Notes under the pieces: model-generated
What the model was told of the DNA's origin: nothing
Seen by the model: only the letters and a program-made list of their open reading frames with translations
The model's database searches: none
In this document: piece after piece, positions 7,330-16,463 of the stretch
Layout of the letters: every line of letters begins with the position of its first letter
Position numbering within the stretch: the first letter of the stretch is position 1
Source of the DNA: DATDCY01 sp031406795 [NCBI: Candidatus Rokuibacteriota bacterium]
GTDB lineage: Bacteria > JAUVQV01
Assembly (NCBI GenBank): GCA_031406795.1
Contig: JANOHV010000198.1
Coordinates: forward strand, 1-18,289
Length of the DNA: 18,289 bases
Direction: 5' to 3'
Position numbers and translations under genes: made by a program

Positions 7330-7851
7330 CTACCTCGCGCGACGGATCTGCTGGATCAATTCGTCGAGCTTCTGCAGGAACAGCGAGCTGTCGCGCTTGC
7401 CGTGCGGCGCCGGCCCGCCGCTGACGGCGCCGACCTCGCGCAGTTGCGACATCAGATTACGCGTCGCCAGCGCGTCGCCGACGGAGTCCTCCGTGAAGAC
7501 CCGGCCGCGCGGATCCAGCACGCGGGCGCCGGCGGCGACGCAGCGGGAGGCCAGCGGGATGTCCGCGGTAACCACGATGTCCCGCGCGCCGGCCCGCGCC
7601 GCGATCCAGTCGTCCGCCGAGTCGAGCTGCCCCCCGGCGACGAGCACCAGCTTCACCGCACCGCCCTCGGGCACCCGCATCCGCGAGTTTGCGACAAGGA
7701 CGACCGGCAGCGCGTAGCGGGAGGCGACTTTGTAGACGGCCTCCTTGACCGGGCAGGCGTCGGCGTCGACATAGACGACACTTACGGTCGGGCTGCACTC
7801 GCTGCTGCGAAATTCGTCCAGGGCGGTCCCCTCTCCCGTGTGGCGGCGCAC
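7330..7851 (-). CDS. YaiI/YqxD family protein (UPF0178, DUF188)
   Basis: The protein shows the family signature VYVDADACPVKEAVYKVA near the N-terminus. It then has VVLVANSRMRVP, DSADDWIAARAGARDIVVTADIPLA and the C-terminal RDSSLFLQKLDELI. The family has a PIN-like alpha/beta fold with acidic residues that could hold a metal, but its function is not established. Typical members begin a few residues before DADACP, so about 22 extra N-terminal residues remain with the GTG at 7851. No ATG lies nearer, and that GTG lacks a clear Shine-Dalgarno, so the start is uncertain. The gene is divergent from the histidine kinase at 7938. Confidence 0.9.
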   Translation of the reverse strand: MRRHTGEGTALDEFRSSECSPTVSVVYVDADACPVKEAVYKVASRYALPVVLVANSRMRVPEGGAVKLVLVAGGQLDSADDWIAARAGARDIVVTADIPLASRCVAAGARVLDPRGRVFTEDSVGDALATRNLMSQLREVGAVSGGPAPHGKRDSSLFLQKLDELIQQIRRAR

Positions 7852-7889
7852 CGTACCCGGGGCGCGATCGCACCGCCTCAGTTGCCCGG

Positions 7890-7895
7890 ATTATA
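7890..7895 (-). promoter_or_regulatory. possible -10 box for the YaiI-family gene
   Basis: A perfect TATAAT on the minus strand lies about 39 nt upstream of GTG 7851, in the 86-bp divergent gap. The predicted start of transcription near 7883 would give a leader of about 30 nt. No good -35 box is visible. Confidence 0.4.
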
Positions 7896-7906
7896 CCCGA
7901 TCGGCG

Positions 7907-7915
7907 TGCTATGCT
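7907..7915 (+). promoter_or_regulatory. possible extended -10 promoter for the histidine kinase gene
   Basis: TGCTATGCT matches the extended -10 form TGnTATnnT. It lies 22 nt before ATG 7938 and just upstream of the strong Shine-Dalgarno GGAGGTGA, so the leader would be short. The -35 region at 17-18 bp is poor (CGGATT). Confidence 0.35.
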
Positions 7916-7937
7916 AGATTCGGGCTGGAGGTGAACG

Positions 7938-10481
7938 ATGGGTCCGAATCGAAAATATTACCTCCCCGGGATCGTCGTCGTGCTGGTGTCCGTGCTGGCC
8001 CTCGTCTTCTTTCTCGTCAACTCCTACCGGCAGACGGTGCGCCTCGTGAAAGAGCGCTTCTTCGTGCAGCAGGCCCTTTTCACGCGGCAGACCGCGCTCG
8101 GCATCGAGAAGAATTTCACGCTGCTGGAGCGCGAAAGCGAGCTGCTTGCCGCCGACCCGGCGCTCCGTGATCCGGACCCCGAAAGAGCCCGCGCGGCGCT
8201 GCAGCGGACCTTCGACTACGTCAAACGTTTCTCGGTGAACGACATCTCCCTGTCGGATCCCGCCGGAAGGATCCGTTTGGCCCTCAACTCCCCCGAGCTG
8301 ATCGGGCGCGACTTTTCCTTCCGCCAGTACTACCGGCGGCTGCGCGAGGCCGCCGGCTCGGCGCCGGTGTACGAGCACATCACCTTCCAGGGAATCCGCA
8401 AGGGGAGCAAGGGGATCATCATCGCGCGGGCCGTGCGCGGCGAAAAGGGGGAATTCCGCGGTTCCCTCGTGTTCGTCGTCACGGTCGGCGAACTGATCGG
8501 CCAGCTCCCGGCCGGCACCAGCGGCTGGGTGATCGACAACGACGGGATCATCCTGTATCACCCGACCCGCGCTGCCGGAACCCGGATCGACGAGAGCGAC
8601 TCCGGGGACCCGGCCTTTGCGCAATTCGTCGCGGCGCTGCGCCGCGGCACGGCGGAGCGCGGGGAGTATTTCTCCGGCCCGGGGGAACGTTCCCGGACGA
8701 TGGCCACCGCGGTGACCATCCAGGTGGCCGACGAGCCGCTCTCGGTGGTCATCGAGACTCCGGAGCATCTGGTCCGCGGGTACCTGCGCGAGTTCCACCT
8801 GGGCACGATCCTCGGCGTCGCCCTCTCCGCGATCGCCGTCTTCGGCAGCCTCTTTCTCGGGCTGGTCCTGCTGCTGCGGACGAACCGCGACCTGGCTCGG
8901 GAGGCGACCACCCGGCTGCAGGCCGAGGATCGCCACCGCGAGAGCGAGGAGCACTTCCGGCTCCTGATCGAATACTCGCCCGTCGCGATGGCGATCGTCG
9001 ACAGCGACGATCGCTTCGTCTTCGCCAACCGCCGCTTCACCGAGACGCTCGGTTACGAACTCGCCGTCGTGCCCGACGTCGAACACTGGATGGCCGCGGC
9101 CTATCCGGACCCGAAGTACCGCCGGGAGATGCAGGCCCGCTGGCTGCAGTTCCGTGAGCGGACGGCGTCCCGGTCCGGGCCGCTGCGCCCCACGGAGTAC
9201 CTGGTCACCGACCGCGAGGGCACCACCCACACCATGGACATCCACGGCGCGCACATCGGACAGCGGTACCTGATCGTGTTCAACGACATCACCGAGCGCC
9301 TGCGGCTGGAGCACCAGCTCCGGCACTCGCAGAAGATGGACTGCTTCGGCCGGCTCGCCGCCGGCGTCGCCCACGATTTCAATAATATCCTGTCCGTAAT
9401 CATGGGGTACGCGGAACTGCTCCAGAGCAGCCTGGAGCAGGACGATCCAAGGCGGGCCTCGCTGAACGTCATTCTCGGTTCGGTGAACAGCGCCGCGAAG
9501 CTGACGAGCAGTCTGCTCGCCTTCAGCCGCAAACAGGTTCTCAACCCCCAGCCGCTCGACCTGGGCGAACTGACGACCGGCGTGCATCGGCTGATCTCGA
9601 GACTCATCGGCGCGGACATCGCGATCGAGACCACGATCGGGCCCGTGGCCGGCACCGTGCTCGCCGACTACGGACAGCTGGAGCAGGTCCTCGTGAACCT
9701 CGCGACCAACGCCCGCGACGCCATGCCGCGGGGGGGGACGATCGGAATCGCGACGGGAACGGCGACCCTCGATGCGGACACCGCCGCCCGGATCGGCGCC
9801 GCGCGCCCCGGGGCCTGTGCGACGCTGACCTTCTCCGACACGGGCGCCGGCATGGACGAGCGGACGCTCGAGCAGATCTTCGAGCCCTTCTTCACGACGA
9901 AGGAACTCGGCCGGGGCACCGGGCTCGGGCTCGCGATCGTCTACGGCATCGTCAAGCAGCACGGCGGCGGCATCGACGTCGCGAGCCGGCCGGGCGCGGG
10001 GACGACCTTCACGATCTACCTGCCGCTGCACGCGAGCGGTCCGGGAGAAGCGCCCGGGGTGGAGGTCGACGCGACCGGACCCGAAGTGCTCGGGCATGGG
10101 GAGACCATTCTGCTCGCCGAAGACGACGCGATGGTGCGCAACTCGGTCGTGCAGACGCTGACGTCGTCCGGCTACCGGGTTCAGGTCGCCGCGGACGGCG
10201 CGGAGGTGGCGCGCATCTATCGGGCGCTCGGCGGCAACGTCGACCTGCTGCTCCTCGACGTCATCATGCCGAAGAAGTCCGGCAAGGACGCGTACGACGA
10301 GATCCGCTCGCGCTGGGGCGAAGTCAAGGTGCTCTTCCTCAGCGGCTACGCCCCCGACCTGGTCTACCACGGAGGCATGCTCGACTCATCCCTGCCGTTC
10401 CTGCAGAAGCCCGTTTCGCGAAGGGCGCTGCTGGAGAAGGTGCGGCAGACGCTCGACGCGGACACGCAGAATACGGCCTGA
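7938..10481 (+). CDS. hybrid sensor histidine kinase with C-terminal receiver domain
   Basis: This 847-aa membrane sensor is complete. A first membrane segment (about 10-28) is followed by an extracytoplasmic region (about 30-280), which looks like a double-Cache sensor (RDFSFRQYYRR near 124, SGWVIDNDGIILYHP near 195). A second membrane segment lies at about 287-313. In the cytoplasm are a PAS domain (about 335-452), a HisKA domain with the phosphoacceptor His479 in GVAHDFNNIL, and a HATPase domain with N-box NLATNARDAM (587-596), DTGAGM (634-639) and GTGLGLA (660-666). A receiver (about 722-840) has E728/D729/D730, phosphorylatable D774 in LLLDVIMP, S802 and K824. The kinase core is of the HDFNN group. 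The terminal receiver has no output domain, so signal would pass onward by phosphorelay. No partner regulator is nearby. GGAGGTGA precedes ATG 7938. Confidence 0.96.
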   Translation: MGPNRKYYLPGIVVVLVSVLALVFFLVNSYRQTVRLVKERFFVQQALFTRQTALGIEKNFTLLERESELLAADPALRDPDPERARAALQRTFDYVKRFSVNDISLSDPAGRIRLALNSPELIGRDFSFRQYYRRLREAAGSAPVYEHITFQGIRKGSKGIIIARAVRGEKGEFRGSLVFVVTVGELIGQLPAGTSGWVIDNDGIILYHPTRAAGTRIDESDSGDPAFAQFVAALRRGTAERGEYFSGPGERSRTMATAVTIQVADEPLSVVIETPEHLVRGYLREFHLGTILGVALSAIAVFGSLFLGLVLLLRTNRDLAREATTRLQAEDRHRESEEHFRLLIEYSPVAMAIVDSDDRFVFANRRFTETLGYELAVVPDVEHWMAAAYPDPKYRREMQARWLQFRERTASRSGPLRPTEYLVTDREGTTHTMDIHGAHIGQRYLIVFNDITERLRLEHQLRHSQKMDCFGRLAAGVAHDFNNILSVIMGYAELLQSSLEQDDPRRASLNVILGSVNSAAKLTSSLLAFSRKQVLNPQPLDLGELTTGVHRLISRLIGADIAIETTIGPVAGTVLADYGQLEQVLVNLATNARDAMPRGGTIGIATGTATLDADTAARIGAARPGACATLTFSDTGAGMDERTLEQIFEPFFTTKELGRGTGLGLAIVYGIVKQHGGGIDVASRPGAGTTFTIYLPLHASGPGEAPGVEVDATGPEVLGHGETILLAEDDAMVRNSVVQTLTSSGYRVQVAADGAEVARIYRALGGNVDLLLLDVIMPKKSGKDAYDEIRSRWGEVKVLFLSGYAPDLVYHGGMLDSSLPFLQKPVSRRALLEKVRQTLDADTQNTA

Positions 10482-10528
10482 GCGGGTCCGCGGCAGCGCC
10501 CGTGCGCCGCAAGCCACGCCGGGGCCGT

Positions 10529-11503
10529 TCAGCCGCTGAGCAGGCGCCGCGCGCGGTACGAACTGCGCACCAGCGGCCCCGCCGCCACCCGGGCGATCCC
10601 GGCCGCGCGACCGGCCTCCTCGAGCGCGGCGAACTCCTCCGGAAGCCAGTAGCGTTCCACCGGGAGGCTCTGTCGGTCCGGCTGCAGATACTGCCCGATC
10701 GTCAGGAAGCGGACCCCGACCGCGTCCAGATCGCGCATCACAGCGACGACCTCGTCGAATTGCTCGCCGAAACCGACCATGAGGCCGGACTTGGTCGGGA
10801 CCTGCGGGGCGAGTTCCCGGGAGCGGCGCAACAGCGCGAGCGAGCCTTCGTAGTCCGCAAGGGGCCGTACGCGGGGGTAGAGGCGCGGGATGGTCTCGAG
10901 GTTGTGATTGAGGACGGCGGGGCCGGCGGCGAGGACGCTCTCGAGCGCCCCCGGCGCACCGGAGAAATCGGGGACCAGGACTTCGACTGAAGGACCCGGC
11001 CCCGCCCGGACTCCGGCATCTCCTTGCCGTTCTCCGGATGAACAGGGAACCGCACCGGGGCGTCCGGGTGCCGGCCGCGTTGCGGGAGCAGAGCATCCCC
11101 CGAGTGGCATCATTTCCGGATGGCTGTCGCGGATCGCGCCTATCGTTGCCGCGAACTGCGCCGCGCCGCCGTCCGCGAGATCGTCGCGGGTCACCGAAGT
11201 CACGACAACGTACGTCAGCCCGAGACGCCGGACGGCCGCGGCGACCGCCGCCGGTTCCTCCGGGTCGGGCGGCCCGGGCGCCCCCTTGGCGATCGCGCAG
11301 AAGCCGCAGCGCCGCGTGCAGACTTCCCCGAGGATCAGAAAGGTCGCCGTCCCGGCGCCGAAGCACTCGCCACGGTTGGGACAGCGCGCGGACTCGCAGA
11401 CGGTTGACAGGCGCAACTCACGCATCAATCGGCGCACCTCGTGCCCCCCATCGAAATCGGACGGTTTCGGAACGATCCAAGCCGGCTTGAGCATGGCCGG
11501 CAT
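10529..11503 (-). CDS. lipA: lipoyl synthase (radical SAM), with an unusual internal insertion
   Basis: LipA inserts two sulfur atoms into protein-bound octanoyl groups to make lipoyl cofactor. All key motifs are visible in the 324-aa product: the auxiliary-cluster Cys triad C36-x4-C41-x5-C47 (VCESARCPNRGECF), the radical SAM motif C62-x3-C66-x2-C69 (CTRRCGFC), TSVTRDDLADGGA (102-114), NHNLETIPRLY (199-209) and the terminal RSSY motif (313-316). Residues 131-172 are an in-frame Gly/Pro/Ala-rich insertion, placed where other LipA proteins have only a few residues between AIR..HP and VEVLVPDF. Without it the length would be about 282 aa, near the family norm. ATG 11503 is the assumed start; ATG 11494 and TTG 11530 are alternatives, and none has an ideal Shine-Dalgarno. 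The gene is convergent with the kinase gene, with a 47-bp gap and no terminator seen. Confidence 0.93.
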   Translation of the reverse strand: MPAMLKPAWIVPKPSDFDGGHEVRRLMRELRLSTVCESARCPNRGECFGAGTATFLILGEVCTRRCGFCAIAKGAPGPPDPEEPAAVAAAVRRLGLTYVVVTSVTRDDLADGGAAQFAATIGAIRDSHPEMMPLGGCSAPATRPAPGRPGAVPCSSGERQGDAGVRAGPGPSVEVLVPDFSGAPGALESVLAAGPAVLNHNLETIPRLYPRVRPLADYEGSLALLRRSRELAPQVPTKSGLMVGFGEQFDEVVAVMRDLDAVGVRFLTIGQYLQPDRQSLPVERYWLPEEFAALEEAGRAAGIARVAAGPLVRSSYRARRLLSG

Positions 11504-11547
11504 CGTCCACCGCAAACCAACGGGTGTCAATGATCGCGCCGGAACTG

Positions 11548-11774
11548 TAGCTAACGTGGCCAGCGAGGCGGCTGGGGCATGACTGAGGGAAGATGCGCGA
11601 GGACGCCGATCAGCCCGAAGTGCCGACCGGGGCGGTTTCCGCAGGAAACGCGGGCTCGTTGTTTGAGCCCGAAGGGCGAGTTACGAGACCGCGAGCCCCG
11701 GGCGGCGCTTCGGGCCGGCGGCTGAGACGCACGACCGAAGGCATGCCCCCGCCGCCTCGCGCACGCTAACGTCC
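11548..11774. repeat. long imperfect palindrome, about 227 bp, upstream of the EF-G gene
   Basis: The left arm reads CTAACGTGG, then CGAGGCGGCTGGGGCATG. The right arm, reverse-complemented, reads GTTAGCGTG, then CGAGGCGGCGGGGGCATG. Further inward, CCCGAAGTGCCGACCGGGGC on the left matches CCCGAAGCGCCGCCCGGGGC from the reversed right arm. The centre is a perfect hairpin CGGGCTC-GTTGTTT-GAGCCCG (about 11660-11680). No coding frame of note lies inside. It resembles a MITE or other non-coding dispersed palindrome. It ends about 25 bp before the EF-G promoter and begins close to the lipA 5' end. Confidence 0.75.
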
Positions 11775-11799
11775 GATAGCCAGAACGTGGCATCCCCCC

Positions 11800-11828
11800 T
11801 TGACAAATCCGTTACAAATCATTATGTT
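11800..11828 (+). promoter_or_regulatory. strong sigma70-type promoter of the EF-G gene
   Basis: A consensus -35 TTGACA (11800-11805) and a -10 TATGTT (11823-11828) are separated by exactly 17 bp, in an AT-rich patch within very GC-rich DNA. Transcription would begin near 11835 and give a leader of about 120 nt before ATG 11957. Confidence 0.8.
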
Positions 11829-11844
11829 TCGTTTCTTCATCCGT

Positions 11845-11896
11845 GTCCCCGCGCGTCGGGGACGCTACGGCACCCCCGGTCCACTGTTCCGGGGAC
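11845..11896 (+). promoter_or_regulatory. structured leader of the EF-G mRNA, two competing hairpins
   Basis: GTCCCC (11845-11850) pairs with GGGGAC (11858-11863), and CCCCGG (11874-11879) pairs with CCGGGG (11889-11894). A second GGGGAC copy at 11891-11896 could instead pair with the first GTCCCC, which would break both hairpins. This gives two mutually exclusive folds in the untranslated leader. No known riboswitch or ribosomal-protein leader motif was recognised. Confidence 0.4.
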
Positions 11897-11956
11897 GCCG
11901 CGGCACGACGGGCGGGCAGGAACGGAGCCGAAGCGACGGCAAGGAACGGGAGCACC

Positions 11957-14041
<2,085 letters not shown>

Positions 14042-14091
14042 TGGCGCCGCAGGCCGCAACCCTTATCTATCTGCGCGACAGGAGCGTCGAG

Positions 14092-14796
14092 ATGCTGAAG
14101 AAAGACCTGATTCTCAAGAACCCGCTGCGGGCCTGGGAGCCCGACACCGGCCACAACACCGCGACCCCGAGGATGGGGCTGGTCGTCGCCCCCCGCGGCT
14201 CCGGCAAGACCGCGGTGCTCGTGCAGTTCGCCCTCGACAGCGTGCTTCGGGGCAACCGCGTCATCCACGTGAGCATCGGGCAGAGCCTCGAGAAGACCAA
14301 GGAGTGGTACGAGGATCTCTTCCAGGAGCTCTCGCGCAGCTACAAGCTCGAGCACGTCGGCGAGGTCCACAGCGAGATCGCCGCCGCCCGGCTGATCATG
14401 ACCTTCAACACCGGCTCGTTCAGCGCCGCGAAGCTCGAGGAGCGCCTCACCGACCTGATCGAGCAGAACATCTTCCACCCCCAGAGCCTCGTCATCGACG
14501 GTTTCGACTTCGCGAACGCCGACGCGGCCCAGGTGCAGGGCCTGCGGGACCTGGTGCAGGCGCGCAAGCTGCACACCTGGTTCTCCGCGGTGCGCCGCCC
14601 CGAGGACAAGCAGGTCAGCGCGCTCGGCGTGCCCGCCCCGTGCGACCGCTTCGAGGGGCTCTTCGACAGCATCCTTTTGATCAACACCGACGGGCACGGC
14701 ATCTCGCTGACGACGCTCAAGAGCGACGTCGCCGCCTCGAAGGACCACCCGCCGATCCGGCTCGACCCCACGACCTTTCTCGTCAACCAGGGTTAG
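14092..14796 (+). CDS. small P-loop ATPase of unknown function
   Basis: This 234-aa cytoplasmic protein has a Walker A motif APRGSGKT (33-40) and a Walker B-like LVIDGFD (133-139). The stretch AVLVQFALDSVLRGNRVIHVSIGQSLEK is laid out as in RecA/KaiC-like folds, where the second strand follows the P-loop helix and ends in VS. There is no membrane segment and no added domain. I cannot assign a function. ATG 14092 is chosen because GGAG lies 7 nt upstream and MLKKDLILKNPLR is a plausible start. An in-frame ATG at 14041 overlaps the EF-G stop codon and would add 17 residues. The gene follows EF-G by 50 nt on the same strand and precedes a SLOG-like gene, with which it probably forms a functional pair (inference from adjacency). 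Confidence 0.85.
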   Translation: MLKKDLILKNPLRAWEPDTGHNTATPRMGLVVAPRGSGKTAVLVQFALDSVLRGNRVIHVSIGQSLEKTKEWYEDLFQELSRSYKLEHVGEVHSEIAAARLIMTFNTGSFSAAKLEERLTDLIEQNIFHPQSLVIDGFDFANADAAQVQGLRDLVQARKLHTWFSAVRRPEDKQVSALGVPAPCDRFEGLFDSILLINTDGHGISLTTLKSDVAASKDHPPIRLDPTTFLVNQG

Positions 14797-14921
14797 CAGG
14801 CAGCTGAAAATGGCCCATCTGCGGCGTTGTCCTCCTCCCGGCTCCCTGCGGCGGGCACCAGCCCGCCTCAGTCGCCGGATCGTCGTCCGCCTTGCACCTG
14901 GGCCCTTTTGAGCAGCCTGCC
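14796..14921. repeat. imperfect palindrome of about 125 bp between the ATPase and SLOG-like genes
   Basis: The outer arms are GGCAGCTGAAAATGGCCCATCTGC on the left and, reverse-complemented, GGCAGGCTGCTCAAAAGGGCCCAGGTGC on the right. The centre is GGCGGGC-ACCA-GCCCGCC (around 14850). It starts on the last base of the ATPase stop codon and ends 27 bp before the next start codon. The terminal words (GCAGCTGAAAA and TTTTGAGCAGCCTGC) recall dispersed palindromes common in Desulfuromonadales genomes (from memory, not searched). Confidence 0.75.
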
Positions 14922-14948
14922 AAGAGAGCATTGCATAGGAGAGGAGCA

Positions 14949-15512
14949 ATGGTGATGAAGGCGAGTGAATCTATCCTGTTCAGCGGCGGCGCACCGGGCG
15001 TCGAGGCGGCCTTCGGCGCCGCGGCCGAGCGCCATGGCCTCGAGGAGGTCAACTTCACCTTCGCGGGTCACACGGACGCGCGCAGCCGCGGCATCCGGGT
15101 GCTGACCCACGAGGAACTCGAGCGCGGGGACGTGAGTCTGAGCTACGTCTCGAAGCTGATGAACCGCAGCTTTCCCAACGCCCCGCTGATCCGCAAGGTC
15201 CTCCAGACGATCTGGTACCAGGTCAACTCCGGGCAGGAAATCTACGTCGTCGGCTGGATCCAGGAGGACGGCACTGTTCGCGGCGGCACCGGCTGGGGCG
15301 CGGAGTTCGCCAAGCTCTGCAACAAGCCGCTCTTCGTGTTCGACCAGGCCAAGGGCCGCTGGTTCACCTGGAGCGGCGAGGTCTGGGTCGCCTGCGAGCT
15401 GCCGGTCGTCACCCACGCGCACATCACCGGGACAGGCACCCGCTTCCTCGAAGAGAGCGGCAAGCGGGCCATCGAGGAGCTGTTCGACCGCTCGTTCGGC
15501 CCCGCGAAGTAG
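14949..15512 (+). CDS. Rossmann/SLOG-like protein of unknown function
   Basis: The 187-aa protein opens with a beta strand and a Gly loop, SILFSGGAPGVEAAFG (8-23). It later has a second Gly-rich loop, RGGTGWGAEFAKLCNKPLFVFD (111-132). This layout, a nucleotide-binding loop after strand 1 and a GGxG..E motif before a strand, resembles SLOG superfamily proteins (LOG, TIR-sensor-like nucleotide binders); this is a fold-level inference. Other features are THEELERGDVSLSYVSKLM (53-71), LQTIWYQVNSGQEIYVVG (85-102) and a GTGTRF motif near 161. No signal peptide or membrane segment is seen. ATG 14949 is chosen for the GGAGAGGAG just upstream; ATG 14955 is possible. The TAG stop is the first TAG of a dispersed palindrome that begins right there. 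It probably works with the preceding P-loop ATPase. Confidence 0.85.
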   Translation: MVMKASESILFSGGAPGVEAAFGAAAERHGLEEVNFTFAGHTDARSRGIRVLTHEELERGDVSLSYVSKLMNRSFPNAPLIRKVLQTIWYQVNSGQEIYVVGWIQEDGTVRGGTGWGAEFAKLCNKPLFVFDQAKGRWFTWSGEVWVACELPVVTHAHITGTGTRFLEESGKRAIEELFDRSFGPAK

Positions 15513-15532
15513 GGGAGGGGTTGATCCCCTCC
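15509..15532. repeat. dispersed palindrome overlapping a stop codon
   Basis: GTAGGGGAGGGGTTGATC followed by CCCTCC forms the stem GGAGGGG (15514-15520) with CCCCTCC (15526-15532). It has the same core and orientation as the copy at 4881. Its TAG (15510-15512) is the stop codon of the SLOG-like gene. Confidence 0.8.
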
Positions 15533-15569
15533 GCCGACTCTCCAGTTTCGCCTGATCACGCGCCCTTTC

Positions 15570-15595
15570 GGGCGGGGGGTGAACTCCGCCCCTAC
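15570..15595. repeat. dispersed palindrome, inverted partner of the copy at 15509
   Basis: GGGCGGGG (15570-15577) pairs with CTCCGCCC (15584-15591) with one G-U, and CCTAC follows as in the 41-bp units. It is inverted relative to the copy 37 bp to its left, giving a paired arrangement in the 118-bp gap before uppP. The rest of the gap shows no promoter I can support. Confidence 0.75.
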
Positions 15596-15630
15596 AACAG
15601 GGTTCGTCTTCTGATACCATACGCAGATAC

Positions 15631-16443
15631 ATGAGCTGGTTTGAAGCGCTCGCACTCGCGATTGTCCAGGGGCTCACCGAGTTTCTCCCGGTCTCCAGTT
15701 CCGGGCATCTCGTTCTCGCACAGACCTTCTTCGGCATCGAGCCGGCAACCGCTTTTGTCTACGACATCATCCTGCACCTTGGCACCGCGCTGGCCGCGCT
15801 GCTGTTCTACCGCTGCGACGTCCTCGCCGTGCTCCGGGGGCTGCTCCCGCCCTATCATGATGCCCCGCAGGAACTGCGCGAGGCGCGCCGACTGCTCCTC
15901 CTCCTCTCCGCAGCCACGGTGCCGACGGCAGTCATCGGATTGACTTTCAAGGACTTTTTCGAGGGGCTGTTCGCTTCGCCGTCGGCCGTCGTGGCGGCTC
16001 TCGCCGTGACCGGCACATTCCTGATCGCTTCCTCGCTGCTGCCCGCCGCCACGCAGACCCTCGAGAACGCCCCCTGGTGGAAGGCGTCCCTCGTCGGCAT
16101 CGCGCAGGGCGTCGCCATCGTTCCCGGTATTTCGCGTTCGGGCAGTACGATCGTCGCCGGTATCGCGATCGGCCTGCGCCGCGAGGACGCCGTGCGCTTC
16201 TCCTTCCTGCTCTCGCTGCCGGCGATCTGCGGCGCCGCGCTGCTCGAACTGCGCCACCCGCCGGCCGGCGGCAGCGGCGTCCCGGTCGCGCTCGCCGCCG
16301 TCGGGTTCCTCGTCGCCGCCGCGACCGGCTATCTCGCCATCCTGCTGGTGCTGCGCTGGACGCGCGCCGGCAAGCTCTGGCAGTTCGGCCTCTACTGCTG
16401 GGTCGTGGCGGGCCTCGCCGCCGCGGTGCTGGCGCGGCGCTGA
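15631..16443 (+). CDS. uppP: undecaprenyl-diphosphatase
   Basis: UppP (BacA) removes a phosphate from undecaprenyl diphosphate at the cytoplasmic membrane, recycling the lipid carrier for peptidoglycan and surface polysaccharides and giving bacitracin tolerance. The 270-aa length is typical. The signatures are VQGLTEFLPVSSSGHL (12-27, with catalytic Glu17) and VPGISRSGST (164-173, with Arg169). Several hydrophobic membrane segments are obvious. MSWFEALALAIVQG is the classical N-terminus, which fixes the start although no clear Shine-Dalgarno precedes it. ftsK starts 20 nt after its stop, so the two are likely cotranscribed. Confidence 0.97.
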   Translation: MSWFEALALAIVQGLTEFLPVSSSGHLVLAQTFFGIEPATAFVYDIILHLGTALAALLFYRCDVLAVLRGLLPPYHDAPQELREARRLLLLLSAATVPTAVIGLTFKDFFEGLFASPSAVVAALAVTGTFLIASSLLPAATQTLENAPWWKASLVGIAQGVAIVPGISRSGSTIVAGIAIGLRREDAVRFSFLLSLPAICGAALLELRHPPAGGSGVPVALAAVGFLVAAATGYLAILLVLRWTRAGKLWQFGLYCWVVAGLAAAVLARR

Positions 16444-16463
16444 GCGCGGCCAGGAGCGACACC

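Noticed and set aside
7914-10370. Long antisense open frame (818 codons) opposite the histidine kinase
   Set aside because: The plus strand encodes a fully recognisable kinase over the same span. Long antisense frames are expected in DNA of this GC content, and the antisense product has no recognisable domain.
11525-11530. TTGACA on the minus strand as a lipA -35 box
   Set aside because: The -10 position at 17 bp is only GACGAT, and transcription would start about at the start codon, leaving no leader. Not supported.
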